Positions 12,170 to 27,502 of a DNA stretch of 64,000 nucleotides are shown here, one piece after another (position 1 is the stretch's first letter; every line of letters starts with the position of its first letter). A program made the position numbers and the translations under genes. The notes beneath the pieces are model-generated. The model saw only the letters and a program-made list of their open reading frames with translations. It was not told the origin of the DNA and did no database searches. The stretch spans positions 24,419,227-24,483,226 of the forward strand of contig OX243825.1 of the NCBI GenBank assembly GCA_945859605.1, in the 5' to 3' direction. The DNA comes from Lumbricus rubellus. Lineage: Eukaryota; Annelida; Clitellata; Crassiclitellata; Lumbricidae.

Positions 12170-12660
12170 AATGTTTCAAATTCAACACTTACACGAACTC
12201 CAAAGCACAAGAAAGCATACCAAAATTTTATCATGTCACCGATTATATGCAGGATGTCCTACACTGGCTCCCCAACCCACAGTGAATTATATACCGGGTC
12301 TCTGCTTTGGTGTGGCTTAGGTGCTGCTCCAGTATATTTGCAAGAGCTACATCACTCTACTTTGGTTGTTCATGGGCATTGTGCTCTGCATTCCTCCACT
12401 CAGGGTGAACTCCTCATTCCCTGATCATGAACTGCTCTTAGACAACACAAGCACAGTGCTTTTTTCGCTGTTATTGGCTCCATGTTATGAAATGTGCTTC
12501 CACTGTCTATTCGCCTTATACCTAGAATTTGCTCAGATGCGTTTTATGGCAGCCTTAAAACAGTACCTTTTAGCTGAGGTTGGTTCGGGAGCGCTCCTGA
12601 GTAGCAACCTTGAAGGGTGCTATATAAATCTCTATAAGATTGAATGAATGTAAATAATCA
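12170..12660 (+). pseudogene. L2/CR1-like LINE 3' end fragment
   Basis: Broken frames resemble the last part of a LINE ORF2: a region ending FMAALKQYLL in place of the usual FK..LKTYLL motif, then GSGALLSSNLEGCYINLYK. The DNA ends GGTGCTATATAAATCTC, followed by a short gattgaatgaatg tail. That GCTATATAAAT plus GAATG end is the same kind of 3' terminus as at about 10835 and, inverted, at 22080-22180. Confidence 0.65.
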
Positions 12661-12886
12661 TTGTACTAACAAAGCAAAATACTTGTTTTCATTTCATGCA
12701 TGTTATTTAACTAATTTTTAAATGCTAATTTTTAAATGTTTTTTTACAGTTCATCTGTTGGAGCAGTACATTTTAATCATTAGATGTCATTTTTAAAATC
12801 AGACATCACATCCAGATTTATTTTTAACTTCAACTCAACATTTTTATTTACGCATAACAAAGAACTTCCAATGCTGTGCTACTTAC

Positions 12887-12931
12887 AGATTGTACACCTT
12901 GTAATGAACACTATGTTTCTGGTCGAGAAAC
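12887..12931 (-). CDS. PTEN: PTEN, 45-bp microexon (human exon 3 equivalent)
   Basis: The exon is 45 bp, the same as human exon 3, and encodes FLDQKHSVHYKVYNL with its flanking split codons (human FLDSKHKNHYKIYNL). Acceptor gttttag|GTT at 12931 and donor AATCT|gtaagt at 12887. The reading frame joins the exons on both sides (R|F at the 5' junction, L at the 3' junction). Confidence 0.94.
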
Positions 12932-14186
12932 CTAAAACAAAATTCAGAGAGTATTAGCAAACAGTAATTTAAAGTAGTTCATAAACACCAGACAATTTTA
13001 CAAAATTAATCAACTAATCTATGCATGTAATGTAGGCATTACTTTACGTCATTACATTGCATTACAATATTGGTGCTATATAGGCGTTTGGATTATATCT
13101 TGTTAACTGAATTCCCTGATGTATCCATGATGTTACAGCCTGTTAAGTGTTTATAGTAATCCTTGTAGTATTATACTAACCAGCCAATTCATGTTATATG
13201 TCTCAATCACAAAAAAATTCATGAAGATTAAGATGTCGATGGAAAAAAATATTGATCAAAAGGTCATATTTCACAAACATTTATTTAAACAAGCATCAAA
13301 ATACAGTTGCAAAACACAATGTAAATCAATGGTTTCAAAACTGTGCAATAATTTCAAGTGTCACTGCATTTACTCATGGTCTTTATCAAAGAAAATCAGT
13401 GTCAAGACAAATTCACAAATTACGACTTTTATTCACGAATCAAACCAGAAATTCAAGTAAATGACTGAATATAATGCAACACTGCAGCACCATACTTAAT
13501 AATTTGGCAATGAAGACTGCTGCAAATCTTAAGCTCACGCCTGAACACACAGTAGTCATAAAATCATTCAAGCAGGACTACAGATAAAAAGTTGCAGGTG
13601 TTCAGACCTACATAGCAACAACATTAACTAAACATCAGTCCAAGGCAGTGCATAGCGATGGCCGCTTTTAGCACAATTGGCAGAGATGGGAAACTTGCAT
13701 GTATCACGTGACAAGAAATGAGATACATGTATGTGGCAGGTTCCAACTGACTCATGAATTCAAAGCGCATAACCACACAGCTTGTATACATGTGATTGAA
13801 TGGTAGAGCTCTAGCAAAAGAGACTCAAGGGCAATATCTCGTTAAGATGACATAATACAAATAATAGTTGTTTGGTTGCATACTTTCGAATCTCATCAAG
13901 TGGTTCAACATCCACGCTCAATTGCTCAAATATCACCTCACACAGAGTTACGCCGATCACATGAGTTCGACAGATTAGCATGCATGCACGTACGCACGTA
14001 CGCACAAGCACTTGTTTGAGGTCAAAGAACATGAGCAATAAAGGGTCCAGATCAAAAGTTTGCATGTCTTTGGCAGGCAGATCAAAATTGATGTGGTCAA
14101 GGGTTATATCATATCTTGTCAACTGTTGGAAACATGCGACACAGGACATCGCATGGAATTCATTGAGCACAACAACCTATAGCATA
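12932..14186. other. PTEN intron sequence, no gene seen
   Basis: This is AT-rich sequence with a small CGTACGCA microsatellite near 13985-14005. A 119-codon minus-strand open frame at 13811-14170 has no recognisable motif and I treat it as chance. Confidence 0.5.
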
Positions 14187-16132
14187 CCAGCATCAGCTGC
14201 GACGGATATGTCCATATCGAGGGCTTAAAGGCAAAGGTGCATAAGTACCATTTTTATCAAAAATGAGTATTTGGTATCAAAATTTTCAGAATTTTAAGCT
14301 CTTTCATCTGGTAAAAGCGCTTAATAATCAACGCAAAGCATTATGTCGTAAATCACGTTCAAATATTTCGCATTTTCTGGACTGTCTAATTTTCGACAGG
14401 CAAAAGTGCACATCTAAGATGTGTACTAGCTATAGGCTACTACGCGCAGCACCGCCATTGTTGCCCGATGACATCCTTAACAGGCAGAAGTGCGTATCTC
14501 TGTCTATGTGAACTTTTGCCTGTATGTCAATAGCCATTGATTCGATCACTAGTACGTTAACAGCACAACTTCATAACTGCATTTTACATGTATGTGCAGG
14601 TTGGCTATTCGATGTAAATGCCTTACCAGGTACTAGTTTTAAGTCGTAAAAGATAATAATTATATTATTCTAGATATGAGGCTATCTCGTTGGCCTATTT
14701 TAATGTCTTTGGAAAGCTATACCATTGTCTATTTTCAAATAATGGCTGATCGACTCTGGGGAAAGGATCCTATCCAGTAGGCTACGTTTTAGAGATTAGA
14801 CTTTTAAAGAACCAATAATTCAAAGGGTAGGCCTAATTTATTCTACTATGGCCTAAATGTCTAAAAGATGATAAAATACTAAATGGACCTATTTGGAGTT
14901 AGAAGAGACCTACTAATTTACATAACCAAAATGAACCATTAGGCCTAATGATAGACAGTTTGTTGGTGTTGATGAAGTAGGTCGAAATTTGTAAGTTATT
15001 CCCAAATTATTATTTTGTCAGACTGCAGCAAATAAAAATAAGAGAAACAGCGCAAGAAAAATCCTTCATAAGATTCGAAATGAAAGAAAACCTCGTCCAG
15101 ACTCAGACGTCGCTTACAATCCTTCATCCATGCAGACTTTGATACACTGAGAACCTTTCATCAGATCTAGTATTGGACATAGTAGATGATCCTTCATCCA
15201 ATGCAGTCCTTGATATCACTGTAAAGTTGTAAACCTTTCATAAACTCAAGTCTTGGACATGATAGATCTATGGTCCTTCATCCAATGCAGACCTTGATAC
15301 ACTGAGAACCTTTCATCGGCTCAGATCTTGTTTAAGATTAAGCCTAAAGCTTCCTTAATATTCTATAACATAGCACCTTCATAAGGACATAAAATGCACA
15401 ACGTTAAAATTAACCTTAGCTGTGGTAATATGCAAGCAGCTTATAAAACTAAGTAGGCCTACCTTTTACTCAAAAATAGTTATTTTCAAGTTCATTGGCA
15501 TTATTATTACTTTGACCCACAGTATCAACTATTATTATTATTATCATTATTATTATTGTCATTTTATCAATGATCAATTAATTATTGTTCATATTTTACA
15601 GTTTTTTCCATTAGATAACTTACTTGCCAGTTTTCCATAAATGCATTTAATACAACATGGACTTTAAGGTAAATGTTCACAATTATTATAAGGCTACTTG
15701 TTTTGTTCTGTCAAATGTGCATAATTTTCACAGCAAAAGTTCACAACTCCTTCCTTGTGCAGGAAAATGTGCATTATCATGACAGGCAAAAGTTCACATC
15801 TCCTTGCTTTTACAGGTAAAGGCGCATGATCTTGACAGGCAAAAGTTCACATCTTCTATCCCTTACAGGCAAAGGTGCACATCTTGGAACTTTTCAACAG
15901 TTTCTGTTATAAAAACATTTTTGGCGAATTAATTTATAATGGCAAAGCTACAATTTTGGTTTGAGGTTGTAGAGCAATGTCTACAGTTATTTAAAATGGG
16001 TTTACAATTCTGTTGCTACCAATTTTCGAATTATGCAAGACGCGTAAACTTTCAAATTCGAATATCTCTTAATGCTGAAAACCGGAGATGTGCACCTTTG
16101 CCTTTAAGCCCTCGATATGTCCGCTGGTAGAA
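14187..16132. mobile_element. Fold-back element with internal GGCAAAAGTKCACATCT repeats
   Basis: The ends are inverted repeats: CCAGC..GGATATGTCC, ATATCGAGGGCTTAAAGGC, AAAGGTGCA at 14188-14242, and its reverse complement at 16089-16131. Inside, copies of ACAGGCAAAAGTKCACATCT recur near 14395, 14480-14515 (inverted) and in a short tandem series at about 15725-15890. No clean target duplication was found, so the exact termini are provisional. The element lies in the 6650-bp PTEN intron 12932-19581. Confidence 0.65.
15117..15330. repeat. Minisatellite, about 83-bp unit, three copies
   Basis: The block atccttcatccaatgcaga, ccttgatacactgagaacc, tttcatc..ctcagatcttgg is present three times with small indels. 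It lies inside the fold-back element 14187-16132. Confidence 0.75.
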
Positions 16133-16951
16133 ACTAAAGTTGTTACATGTGCTCCGGTCTGGCCTTGTCCTCCACCATGGCAGAGCCCACCATACAGGGC
16201 AATATATACAGAAGGTGGACAACTTATGTGGATCTAGCAGTGAATCAGGTGGCAGGTCCAATTGCCTCTGCAATTTCTCATCTACCAACCAACTTTTCTT
16301 CTGACTTCCTAGTCTGTTCCAAACGGCGATAATTATGCTTAGCAATTATCTGTCGATGACGCATTGAGCGCCAATTCCTCTCTTCATGGTCTTCCACATT
16401 TGTTGACAAACCAGCAGATCAGAATCATCCACATAATTATTTTACTATCTTGAGCACTGCTGAATACATCACTAACTTTCTTGAACTCCTTATCGACCAA
16501 GAGTAGCAAATGATATGAGGAATCCAATATTTAACCTCGATTGATAAAGAGTAAACTTACTTATTATCCATGTCCCAAATGACCCATGACATGTAACAAC
16601 TCATAACCTGACAAGTGTTTCGGCCAAACCAGTGCTTCTAGTATTGACAGGTGAGGCCACAATTACTAACCATTGCATATGAATTGCTCTCTTGTTACGC
16701 CAAGTCAAACAACTTATTTTTACTGGGCACAGACATGCATGCTATTCAAGCATATCAGTAATCTATAAGTACAACTTGAGAGCGTGCTTCAACTACACGT
16801 ATGCTGTGGGTATTTACTTCCTGGTCAAAAAACCCAAGTTGTCTGTATCCACGCATGTCGGTCTGAATTCCCACAAAGATTTATTGCATCGTTTGTCAAT
16901 TTTGCTTTCAACAAGTTTTCATAATATACAATTAAGTGCGGCCGTGTACAT

Positions 16952-18866
16952 TAGGGTGGAGTGAAAATAATTTTTTTCTGAATTTCAATTAGCTAGATAT
17001 GCCAAAAGGTGCCAATAGATCAATAGAACACTGTGTAAAAATTAAAAAAATTTTGATTGATGTCTTGATCGCCCTCCGCAACTTTTTATTTTGCAATATA
17101 TGCCTACTAAGCGACATCAGAACGATATAGGTAGATTAGTGTCTACACTCTACACAGAGTCTACACTCTACAGTCTACACACTGTACATATTGCACAGGG
17201 TGGGCCATAAATGATCCCCATCCTATGGTTTTTCCCCCATAATTTTATCGTGGCCAAAAGTAACCCAAGCTCTAACCCTAACAGAAACCAATAGCTCAAA
17301 CCCTAACAGAAACCCTAACCCTAGCTGTAACCTAAGAGAAACCCTTTATCTAGCTCTAACCCTAACAGAAACCCTAACCCTAGCTCTAACCCTAACAGAA
17401 ACCCTAACCCTAGCTCTAACCCTAACAGAAACCCTAACCCTAACCCTAGCTCTAACCCTGGGAGAAACTCTAACCCTAGCTCTAACCCTAACAGAAACCC
17501 TAGGTCTAACCCTAACAGAAACCCTAACCCTAGCTCTAACCTTAACAGAAACCCTAAATTTTGCTCTAACCTTAACATGGATAGGGTTTCTGTTAAGGTT
17601 AGAGCTAAGGTTAGGGTTTCTATTAGGGTTAAAGCTAGAGTTAGGGTTTTCGTTAGAATTAGAGTTACGGTTAGAGTTTCTGATAGGGCTAGAGCTAGGG
17701 TTTGGATTTCTGTTATAGGGTTAGAGCTAGGGATAAGGTTTCTGTTAGGGTTAGAGCTAGGGTTAGGGTTTCTGTTAAGGTTAGAGCTAGGGTTAGGGTT
17801 TCTGTCAGGGTTAGGGCTAGGTTTAGAGTTTCTGTTAGGGTTAGAGCGAGGATTAGGGTTTCCTTTAGGGTTAGAGCTAGGGTTAGAGATTCTGTTAGGA
17901 TTAGAGCTAGGGTTAAGGTTTCTGTTAGGGTTAGAGCTAGGGTTAAGGTTCCTGTTAGGGTTAGGGCTAGGGTTACTCTTAGAGTTAGAGCTATGGTTTG
18001 GGTTTTTGTTATGGTTATAGCTAGGGTTAGGTTTTCTGTTAGGGTTACAGCTAGAGATAGGGTTTCTGTTATGGTTACAGCTAGGGTTAGGGTTTCTGTT
18101 AGGGTTACAGCTATTGTTTTGGTTTTTGTTAGGGTTAGAGCTAGGGTTAGGGTTTCTGTCAGGGTTAGAGCTAGGTTTAGAGTTTCTGTTAGGGTTAGAG
18201 CTAGGATTAGGGTTTCTTTTAGGGTTAGATCTAGGGTTAGGGGTTCTGTTAGGATTAGAGCTAGGGTTAGGGTTTCTATTAGGGTTAGAGCTAGAGTTAG
18301 AGTTTCTGTTAGGGTTAGAGCTCGGGTTAAGGTTTCTGTCAGGGTTAGAGCTAGGGTTAGAGTTCCTGTTAGGGTTAGAGCTAGGGTTAGGGTTTCTTTT
18401 AGAGTGGGTTTTTGTTATGGTTATAGCTATAGGGTTAGGGTTTCTCTTAGGGTTACAGCTAGAGATAAGGTTTCTGTTATGGTTACAGCTAGGGTTAGAG
18501 TTTCTCTTAGGGTTAGAGCTATTGTTTTGGTTTCTGTTAGGGTTAGAGCTTGGGTTACTTTTGGCCACGATAAAATTATGGGGGAAAAACCATAGGATGG
18601 GGATCATTTATGGCCCACCCTGTGCAATATGTACAGTGTGTAGACTGTAGAGTGTAGACTCTGTGTAGAGTGTAGACACTAATCTACCTATATCGTTCTG
18701 ATGTCGCTTAGTAGGCATATATTGCAAAATAAAAAGTTGCGGAGGGCGATCAAGACATCAATCAAAAATTTTGTAATTTTTACACAGTGTTCTATTGATC
18801 TATTGGCACCTTTTGGCAAATCTAGCTAATTAAAATTCAGAAAAAACTTATTTTCACTCCACCCTA
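16952..18866. mobile_element. Fold-back element carrying telomere-like repeats
   Basis: The termini read TAGGGTGGAGTGAAAA inwards at both ends, the same 16 bases as the 3058-5611 element. The 8-bp target duplication GTGTACAT lies at 16944-16951 and 18867-18874. Unique inverted arms of about 310 bp (16952-17265 and 18553-18866) enclose a telomere-like array. After the 16 terminal bases, the arm sequence does not resemble that of the 3058-5611 element. No transposase is present. The element lies within a PTEN intron. Confidence 0.9.
17266..18552. repeat. Degenerate telomere-like array with an orientation switch
   Basis: From about 17266 to 17573 the + strand carries CCCTAA-type repeats; from about 17580 to 18552 it carries TTAGGG-type repeats, so the two blocks face each other. 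The commonest unit is 30 bp made of five hexamers: TTAGGG, TTTCTG, TTAGGG, TTAGAG, CTAGGG. The long open frames seen here in several frames are by-products of the repeat having no stops and are not genes. Confidence 0.88.
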
Positions 18867-19580
18867 GTGTACATGTCAGCCATTTTCCCCCTAACTTTAC
18901 CCCATAATAGGTAGTTCCTGGACATGGAATCAATGTCCTTCTTAAAAACTGGCCTGATGAAATCATGAAAGTACCACACTGACTGTTTTAGTCGTCATTC
19001 ACACCTTGAACCATTTTAACCAAGGCACCATTTGACATGGTTAGATGTCTTTTAATACCCTACCATCAACATCTTTCTAGTGACAATTATGCAAATTTAT
19101 GGACAAGTCATATAGTTTATGAGCATCTAACAGTGTCTGTTATTAATTATATTTTAGCAAACAAAAGCTCTTAAAAGTGCAAAATTAGCATCACTACCAT
19201 GACAAACTACACATCAGTAACAATAGACTCTCAAGATGAGCCATGAATGTGTGATGTATTGTGTTGCATTTTACTACTGAAGACATGAACAACGTGCCTC
19301 TATTAGGGTGAACCGTTCAGAGGTGCTTCCAGTGCACAAGGCCACAAGATAAGAAATAGGTGAACTGAGAAAAGCAAATGACCAGTTAGAATTTAAGATC
19401 AAGCATGAAACTTTCTGGACAATTTTTTCGCCTCACAACACTATGGAAGATAGTGCATTGCTAATCTGTTTCGTATGATGATCTCAAAGCTCAAGTCTGT
19501 TTGAAGAGCACAGTGGACGATGAGATGAGATGACACTGAAAGAGGCTGAGCGGTATTATGAGAGTTAGTCATTAAATTTA

Positions 19581-22070
<2,490 letters not shown>

Positions 22071-22074
22071 TCCA

Positions 22075-22180
22075 ACCATCATTCATTCATTCATTCATTC
22101 TATGGACGCATATAGTGCCTAATTAAGAAATCTACTCAGGGGCGCTACTAGCCCAGTCACAGCAAAGGAAAAAAGACTTT
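22075..22180 (-). mobile_element. L2/CR1-like LINE or SINE 3' tail
   Basis: A CATT tetranucleotide run (about 22078-22100) adjoins sequence whose reverse complement reads GGCACTATATGCGTCCATAG followed by GAATGAATG. This tail structure matches the end of L2-type elements and the remnant at 12600-12650. Confidence 0.5.
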
Positions 22181-23149
22181 CAAAGATTTATGAAACAAAG
22201 TTTGATTGTTCAGATGTAATAAATGCAGCTTTGATTGGAATCCATTCCAGATGGACAGCCCTCAACCGAGAAAGCCCAGGTGGTGTGTGGCAGCTCAGTG
22301 AGTCTATGGAACTAGGAGTTACCCCTTCACAACAGAGCGAAAAGCCCAACAAGCTTCAAAGTCAGAGACTGGGTGACATACTGTATATCGCATATTTCTT
22401 TGACTATCCAACCAAAGATCAGTCATTCATCCGAAAATAAGTCATCCCTCCGACATTCATTCAACCATTGGTCAATGGTCATTAACCATCACGACATTTT
22501 AACACCCTTTAGGATATAATACCACTTAGCATTAAATGGAACAGCATGATATTCAGGAGCACGTTACTAAGATCACGCTGTAGGATCTCATATAACATCC
22601 GCATCAGCAAATTTAGGAAATGATTTTTGGTCATTCAGTCAGCTGAGTTTATTCTTTACGGAATTCACATACTTACAGGTTGCTGGACCAACACAACCTT
22701 AAGCAGCATTCCAAATAATGATTTAGACAAGGTCTGGTCTTTCAAGTGACTAATTAAAATTATACCAATGTAGTTACAGGACAATACATGTCATTTCTTG
22801 CCAGACATCAACACAGGCTGGTCCTAAAATACTTTATTAGATGATCAGGAGGCTGATGCATTTGATATCGTAGTTTTACCAAAAAAGAAAAACTAACTCA
22901 GACCATCGCTGAACTTCAAAACTTCCCAAAAAATTAACAAAAGCAACAAACTGCATAAAACAAATGCTACATTGGTCTTCATTTTCATCATCACAAAATG
23001 TCAAAATTTGACAAAATTCATGAAAATGTTGCATTCTAAATCCTGCATAACACTACCATACAAGCGCTTCTGAAAGGCCCATGCAGCGATCAGCATTTTA
23101 TAAATGGTTAGATATAATACAATACAATACAACACATTAAGCACTTGCA

Positions 23150-24060
23150 ACTTGCTTCCGAAATATCAGTCGGGCTTTCGCAGGGGCCATTCCACTGAGA
23201 CGCTGTTGTTCTGCTTGCTAGCTGACTGCTACGGGGCCATGGATGGGGGTGGGTGACCCTACTAGCCCTTTTCAACGTTAGTGCAGCATTCGACACAATC
23301 GATCATGAAATATTACTTAAACGCCTCTCTATCTCTTTTGGACTCTTGCCGTCCACTTGAGTGGATCACATCTTTTTTAGCAGGGCGGTCCAATTGTGTG
23401 ATTCTGGGAGAAAGTAGGTCACCCTGGGGCCAGCTCCATTTGGTCTCCCACAAGGCTCTGTCCTGGCTCCCTTACTTTACTTGCTCTATACTTATGACAT
23501 TGGAACTCTCTTAACATCACTCGTGGTCCGCACCATGCAGCGAGCAATGGGGCCTTCACAGATTGGTTGTTCTCAAACCGACTCGGAATCAACGTCCAAA
23601 AAACCCAATTCATTTGGTTGGGCACTAGGCAACAGCTGGCTAAGCTCGACCTGAGCGTTCTCTCTTCTCAATTCCCATCTATGACTTTTTCTTTGGTGGT
23701 GCGTGACCTTGGGGTGCTCCCAGAGCTGAAAGTGAGCTGGGTCGGTCCGGGTCTGAGACCCGGCATCGATTTTCGAGACCTGCTGTTGCCGGGTCTCAGC
23801 CGGGTCGCAACACAGGCCGGCAGGTGCCAAAAGTAGGTAAAAATGATAGGATTTTCGGTAATTTTGGGCAAATGACTATAGGAAAAACGTCGTCAGAAAA
23901 ATTTATGGGCCAAATGCGTGCTCGTCCGCCAAAGTAAGACCCGACAACTTTTCCAAACCACTTTCAGCCCTGGGTGCTCCTGGATTCTGAACTCACCCAA
24001 GGCTGCATCTTATATAGATCACGTGTGCCGCAGCTGCTACTACCAACTGCGGCAAATATG
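23150..24060 (+). pseudogene. L2/CR1-like LINE reverse transcriptase fragment
   Basis: Broken frames give SGFRRGHSTETLLFCLLADC, LFNVSAAFDTIDHEILLKRL, GLPQGSVLAPLLYLLYTYDI, VVRDLGVL and IDHVCRSCYYQLRQI. These are RT motifs in the right order (HST.T, D..AAFDT.DH, GLPQGSVL.P.L, LGV.LD, CR..YYQLR). The catalytic box after LLYTYD is disrupted by frameshifts. The element is interrupted by a 252-bp hAT MITE at 23721. Confidence 0.85.
23721..23972. mobile_element. hAT MITE inserted in the LINE fragment
   Basis: The ends are CAGAGCTGAAAGTG and CACTTTCAGCCCTG, and the 8-bp target duplication GGTGCTCC lies at 23713-23720 and 23973-23980. Removing it restores the LINE reading LGVL|LDSEL, which dates it after the LINE insertion. 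There is no coding sequence. Confidence 0.85.
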
Positions 24061-25055
24061 CCAGAAAAACATAGTAGAAGCAAACATGAAACGTATGCAT
24101 AAATACAAAAATCTCACCAGTGCAGACGTATCAGAAATACGACAGTTATAAAAGTGGCACTTATAGCAGTCTGATCGCTTACTGAGCATGAAAGAACTGC
24201 ACCCTATTTCACAGAGGCGATCAAACTTGACGAAACTGTTTACAAAAGGATACACGTTAAGTCCAGATCAAATCCGTCACACTGGAACCTGCGCTTATTT
24301 TTGCTCACTAGTACTTTGATTCGCTTCGCCACTGCTGCCATTTTTCCAGCAAAGTTGATCTTCCTGGTGGAACAGTTGTCAATCACGGTCCAATCGACCA
24401 CACCCAACTTATTAAAAACTGAAAATGATCAAACTGGACCACCGAACTTTTGGCGAGTCAGTCGATGGTAGAGGATAGCCTCTGTTAAACATAACCATCG
24501 ATAGGCCTAATCGTCATCATTTCGAATCTAAATATGCGCTCGGCCAACAGCATAAAACCCTAACAGAATAATCGTAATTCGGAAAAGCATAACATCATCA
24601 AGACAGAACGCTCCTCAACCAGAAACTGAAAAACGAAGTGAACGAGGCGGTACTTCAACCCACTTTCTCGCAAAGATAAAACTGGTTTTTATTCTATGTT
24701 ATTCGGTCAGTCGCCGACGGTCCAATGATGTTGAATAATTACGGACTAACCCGAATTATTATGTAGCTCGCGTTTACCTACAAATGGTAGGTCCTTGAAT
24801 GTAAAAATGTAGCCTACAAATCGAGTGATCGTAAACTTATCAGCTCAATTAAGTCTTTACAACAACAAAAAACTACGACGGGAATTGTTTATTCGCAGAC
24901 GCTCAGAAAAAATAAAATCGATAGGCACTTTAAGTCTTAATTGTTTCAGATCATATTTTAGGATCGAACATGAAGCAAATCGTAGGCCTAATCGTAATCG
25001 TAATCATGGGCGGAGTTTATTTGAGGCTAGGTGGCCTAAGTCCCCCCTCCATGAA
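24061..25055. other. No gene seen
   Basis: Unique-looking AT-rich sequence with scattered AGGCCTA motifs. No supported exon, RNA gene or element ends. Confidence 0.5.
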
Positions 25056-25299
25056 GGCCCAGAGCATCGACGTATATTGAGTGGACATAGCATGGTGTAA
25101 GAAGGGATGGTGTGCGCACTTGGCTAAAATTTGTGGCTCAGGTCGCTAGAGGGCGCTGGCGTCGCTATTTGACGAACTTCGCCTATAAGCCTAATGGAAA
25201 TTCATGATATTGTATGGCATATATACTTATACTCCTTCACTGCATGTCCGTTCCTTAGTGCCAGTCTCATGTCTGGACGAAGGAGGAGGGCGACACAAA

Positions 25300-27080
25300 T
25301 TATCTTTGCTATGTTCTGTTCCATCTGCTTTTTGTTTCCTTTTCTCTTGTGTTCCGTGTTCTCTGTTCCATGTGATGTTATTGTGTTCCCTGCAGTGTTC
25401 CAATGTTTTCTATGTCCTCTGACCCTGATGTTCATATCGATGTTCCGTGTTCCCTTGTTCTCTGTGATGTGCCCTCTGTTCCCTGTTAATTGATGTTCCG
25501 TGTTCCTTTTTCCCTGTGAAATTCCAGGTTACTTATGTTCCATGCTCCTTAATTGTTTATATTCCTTATGTTCCACGGTCCTTGTTGTTTGTTTCGCGTA
25601 CTTTGTTTTCTTATGTCGCTGGTGTTGAATGTGATGTTCCATGTTCCTGGTGTTCCTTGGTGTTCCCTGTTTCTTATGTTCCACAGTCGTTGTTACATAT
25701 TCCGCGTTCCATGTTGCTTACCGGTAATATTTCTTATGTTTATCCTGATGATTCATGTTCCTTTTGTTCCACGGCCCTTGTTGCGTGTTTTGCGTTCCTT
25801 GTTCCTTAATGTTTTTGATGTTCCCTCTGGTGTTCCATGTTCATTAAGCTCCACAGTTTTTGTTGCGTGTTCCGCGTTCCGTATTTTTTATTGCCTCTGA
25901 AGTTCCTACGATGTTCCTTGTTTCTTATGTTACCTTGTGTTTCTTGTGTTCCTTATATTCCTTGTTGCATATTCCTGGTTCCATGTTCCTTAATGTTTCT
26001 TGTGTTCCCTTTTATGTTCCACAGTCGTTGTTACATATTCCGCGTTCCATGTTGCTTACCGGTAATATTTCTTATGTTTATCCTGATGATTCATGTTTCT
26101 TTTGTTCCACGGCCCTTGTTGCGTGTTTTGCGTTCCTTGTTCCTTAATGTTTCTGATGTTCCCTCTGGTGTTCCATGTTCCTTGTTCCTTGCGTTCCACG
26201 GACCTTGTTGCGTGTTCCACATTCCGTGTTCTGTTTTCCAGCGAACGTTCCCTGATGTTCACCTGTTCCTTGTGTTCCACATTCCTTGTTCCATGTTTCT
26301 TAATGGTTCTGATCTTCTCTTTTATGTTCCATGTTCATTACGTTCCACGTACCATGTTGCGTGTTCCACATTCCGTGTTCTCTAATGTTTCTCATTTTCC
26401 CGTGATGTTCCAGGTTGTTTATGTTCCATGGTCCTTGTTGTATATTGCTTATGTTCCACAGTCCTTGTTTCTTGTTCCACGTCTTTTTCTCTGATGTCTC
26501 TGGTGGCCCATATGTGATGTTTCATGTTCCTTATGCTCTCTGATGCTCCCTGTTCTTTGCGTCCTCCATTCCTTGTTCTTCACTGATTCTAATTTCCCCT
26601 GATGTTCCATGTTCCGTATTTTCACCTGATGGTCCATGTTCCTTGTGATCCAATTCCGGTTGCACTTTCCGTGTTCCATGTTCCTTAATGTTTCCTCTTA
26701 TGTTCCATGTTCCTGAATGTTTTTGATGTTTCCTCTTATGTTTCACGTTCCTTAATGTTTTTGATGTTTCCTCTGATGTTCCATGTTCCTTACGTTCTAC
26801 AGTCCTTGTAGCGTGTTCCGGAATGCATGCATGTTCCGTGTTCTTCGTCCTATATTCCCATATTCTCTGAACATTGTTATCTGTGATGCTTCATGTTCTT
26901 TACGTTCCACGTTCTTTGTTGTATATTAGGCCTATGTTCCTAGGTGTTCCGTGTGATGTTCCATGTTCCCTGCAATGCTACCTGATCCTCATCGCCACTA
27001 GTATGTTCCAAGTGATGTTCCCTGCTATGTTCCTGCACTCTCCTTGTCCCTATGTTCCATGTTTCGAATGTTCCTTACTT
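25300..27080. repeat. Degenerate GTTCC-type satellite, first block
   Basis: About 1.8 kb is dominated by variants of TGTTCCATGTTCCTTGTTCC, that is GTTCC pentamers separated by 2-8 bases. There is a longer internal duplication around 25680-25870 and 26040-26170 (ttaccggtaatatttcttat present in both). The long open frames here have biased Cys/Phe/Val/Pro composition from the repeat and are not genes. Confidence 0.85.
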
Positions 27081-27342
27081 CTTGCTCTATATTCCCTGTG
27101 CTGCATTAACGCAAATTGGGACAGCAGCGCCACCTGCTGAACTAAAATAAGTGGAGCCAAAAACGTTGTATGGCCAGTATAGGAAGTGCGCACACCATCC
27201 CTTCTTACACCATGGGACATAGCATGCGCCAATATCGTCTATGAATAAAACTGAAGCCTGCGCTCAATATGCTAATGAGGGCTGTGTGACGTCACGTAAG
27301 GGAGAAAGCTTAGTATATCATCGACGTATAATACGTCTAATA

Positions 27343-27428
<86 letters not shown>

Positions 27429-27500
27429 ATTGACGACGGTGGTGGTGGTGGTGGTGGTGGTGGTGGTGGTGGTGGTGGTTCTGGTGGTTCTGGTGGTGGT
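27343..27500. repeat. ATG and GGT trinucleotide microsatellites
   Basis: About 28 ATG/GAT repeats (27343-27428) are followed by a GGT run (about 27440-27500). The apparent poly-Met, poly-Ser, poly-His and poly-Pro frames are artefacts of these repeats. Confidence 0.95.
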
Positions 27501-27502
27501 GG

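Noticed and set aside
13811..14170. 119-codon minus-strand frame in a PTEN intron as a possible alternative exon
   Set aside because: No motif, no matching splice sites, and the PTEN frame joins correctly without it.
17321..18650. Long open frames (up to 428 codons) over the telomere-like array
   Set aside because: They exist in several frames on both strands because the repeat lacks stops; the proteins are pure repeat translations with no domain.
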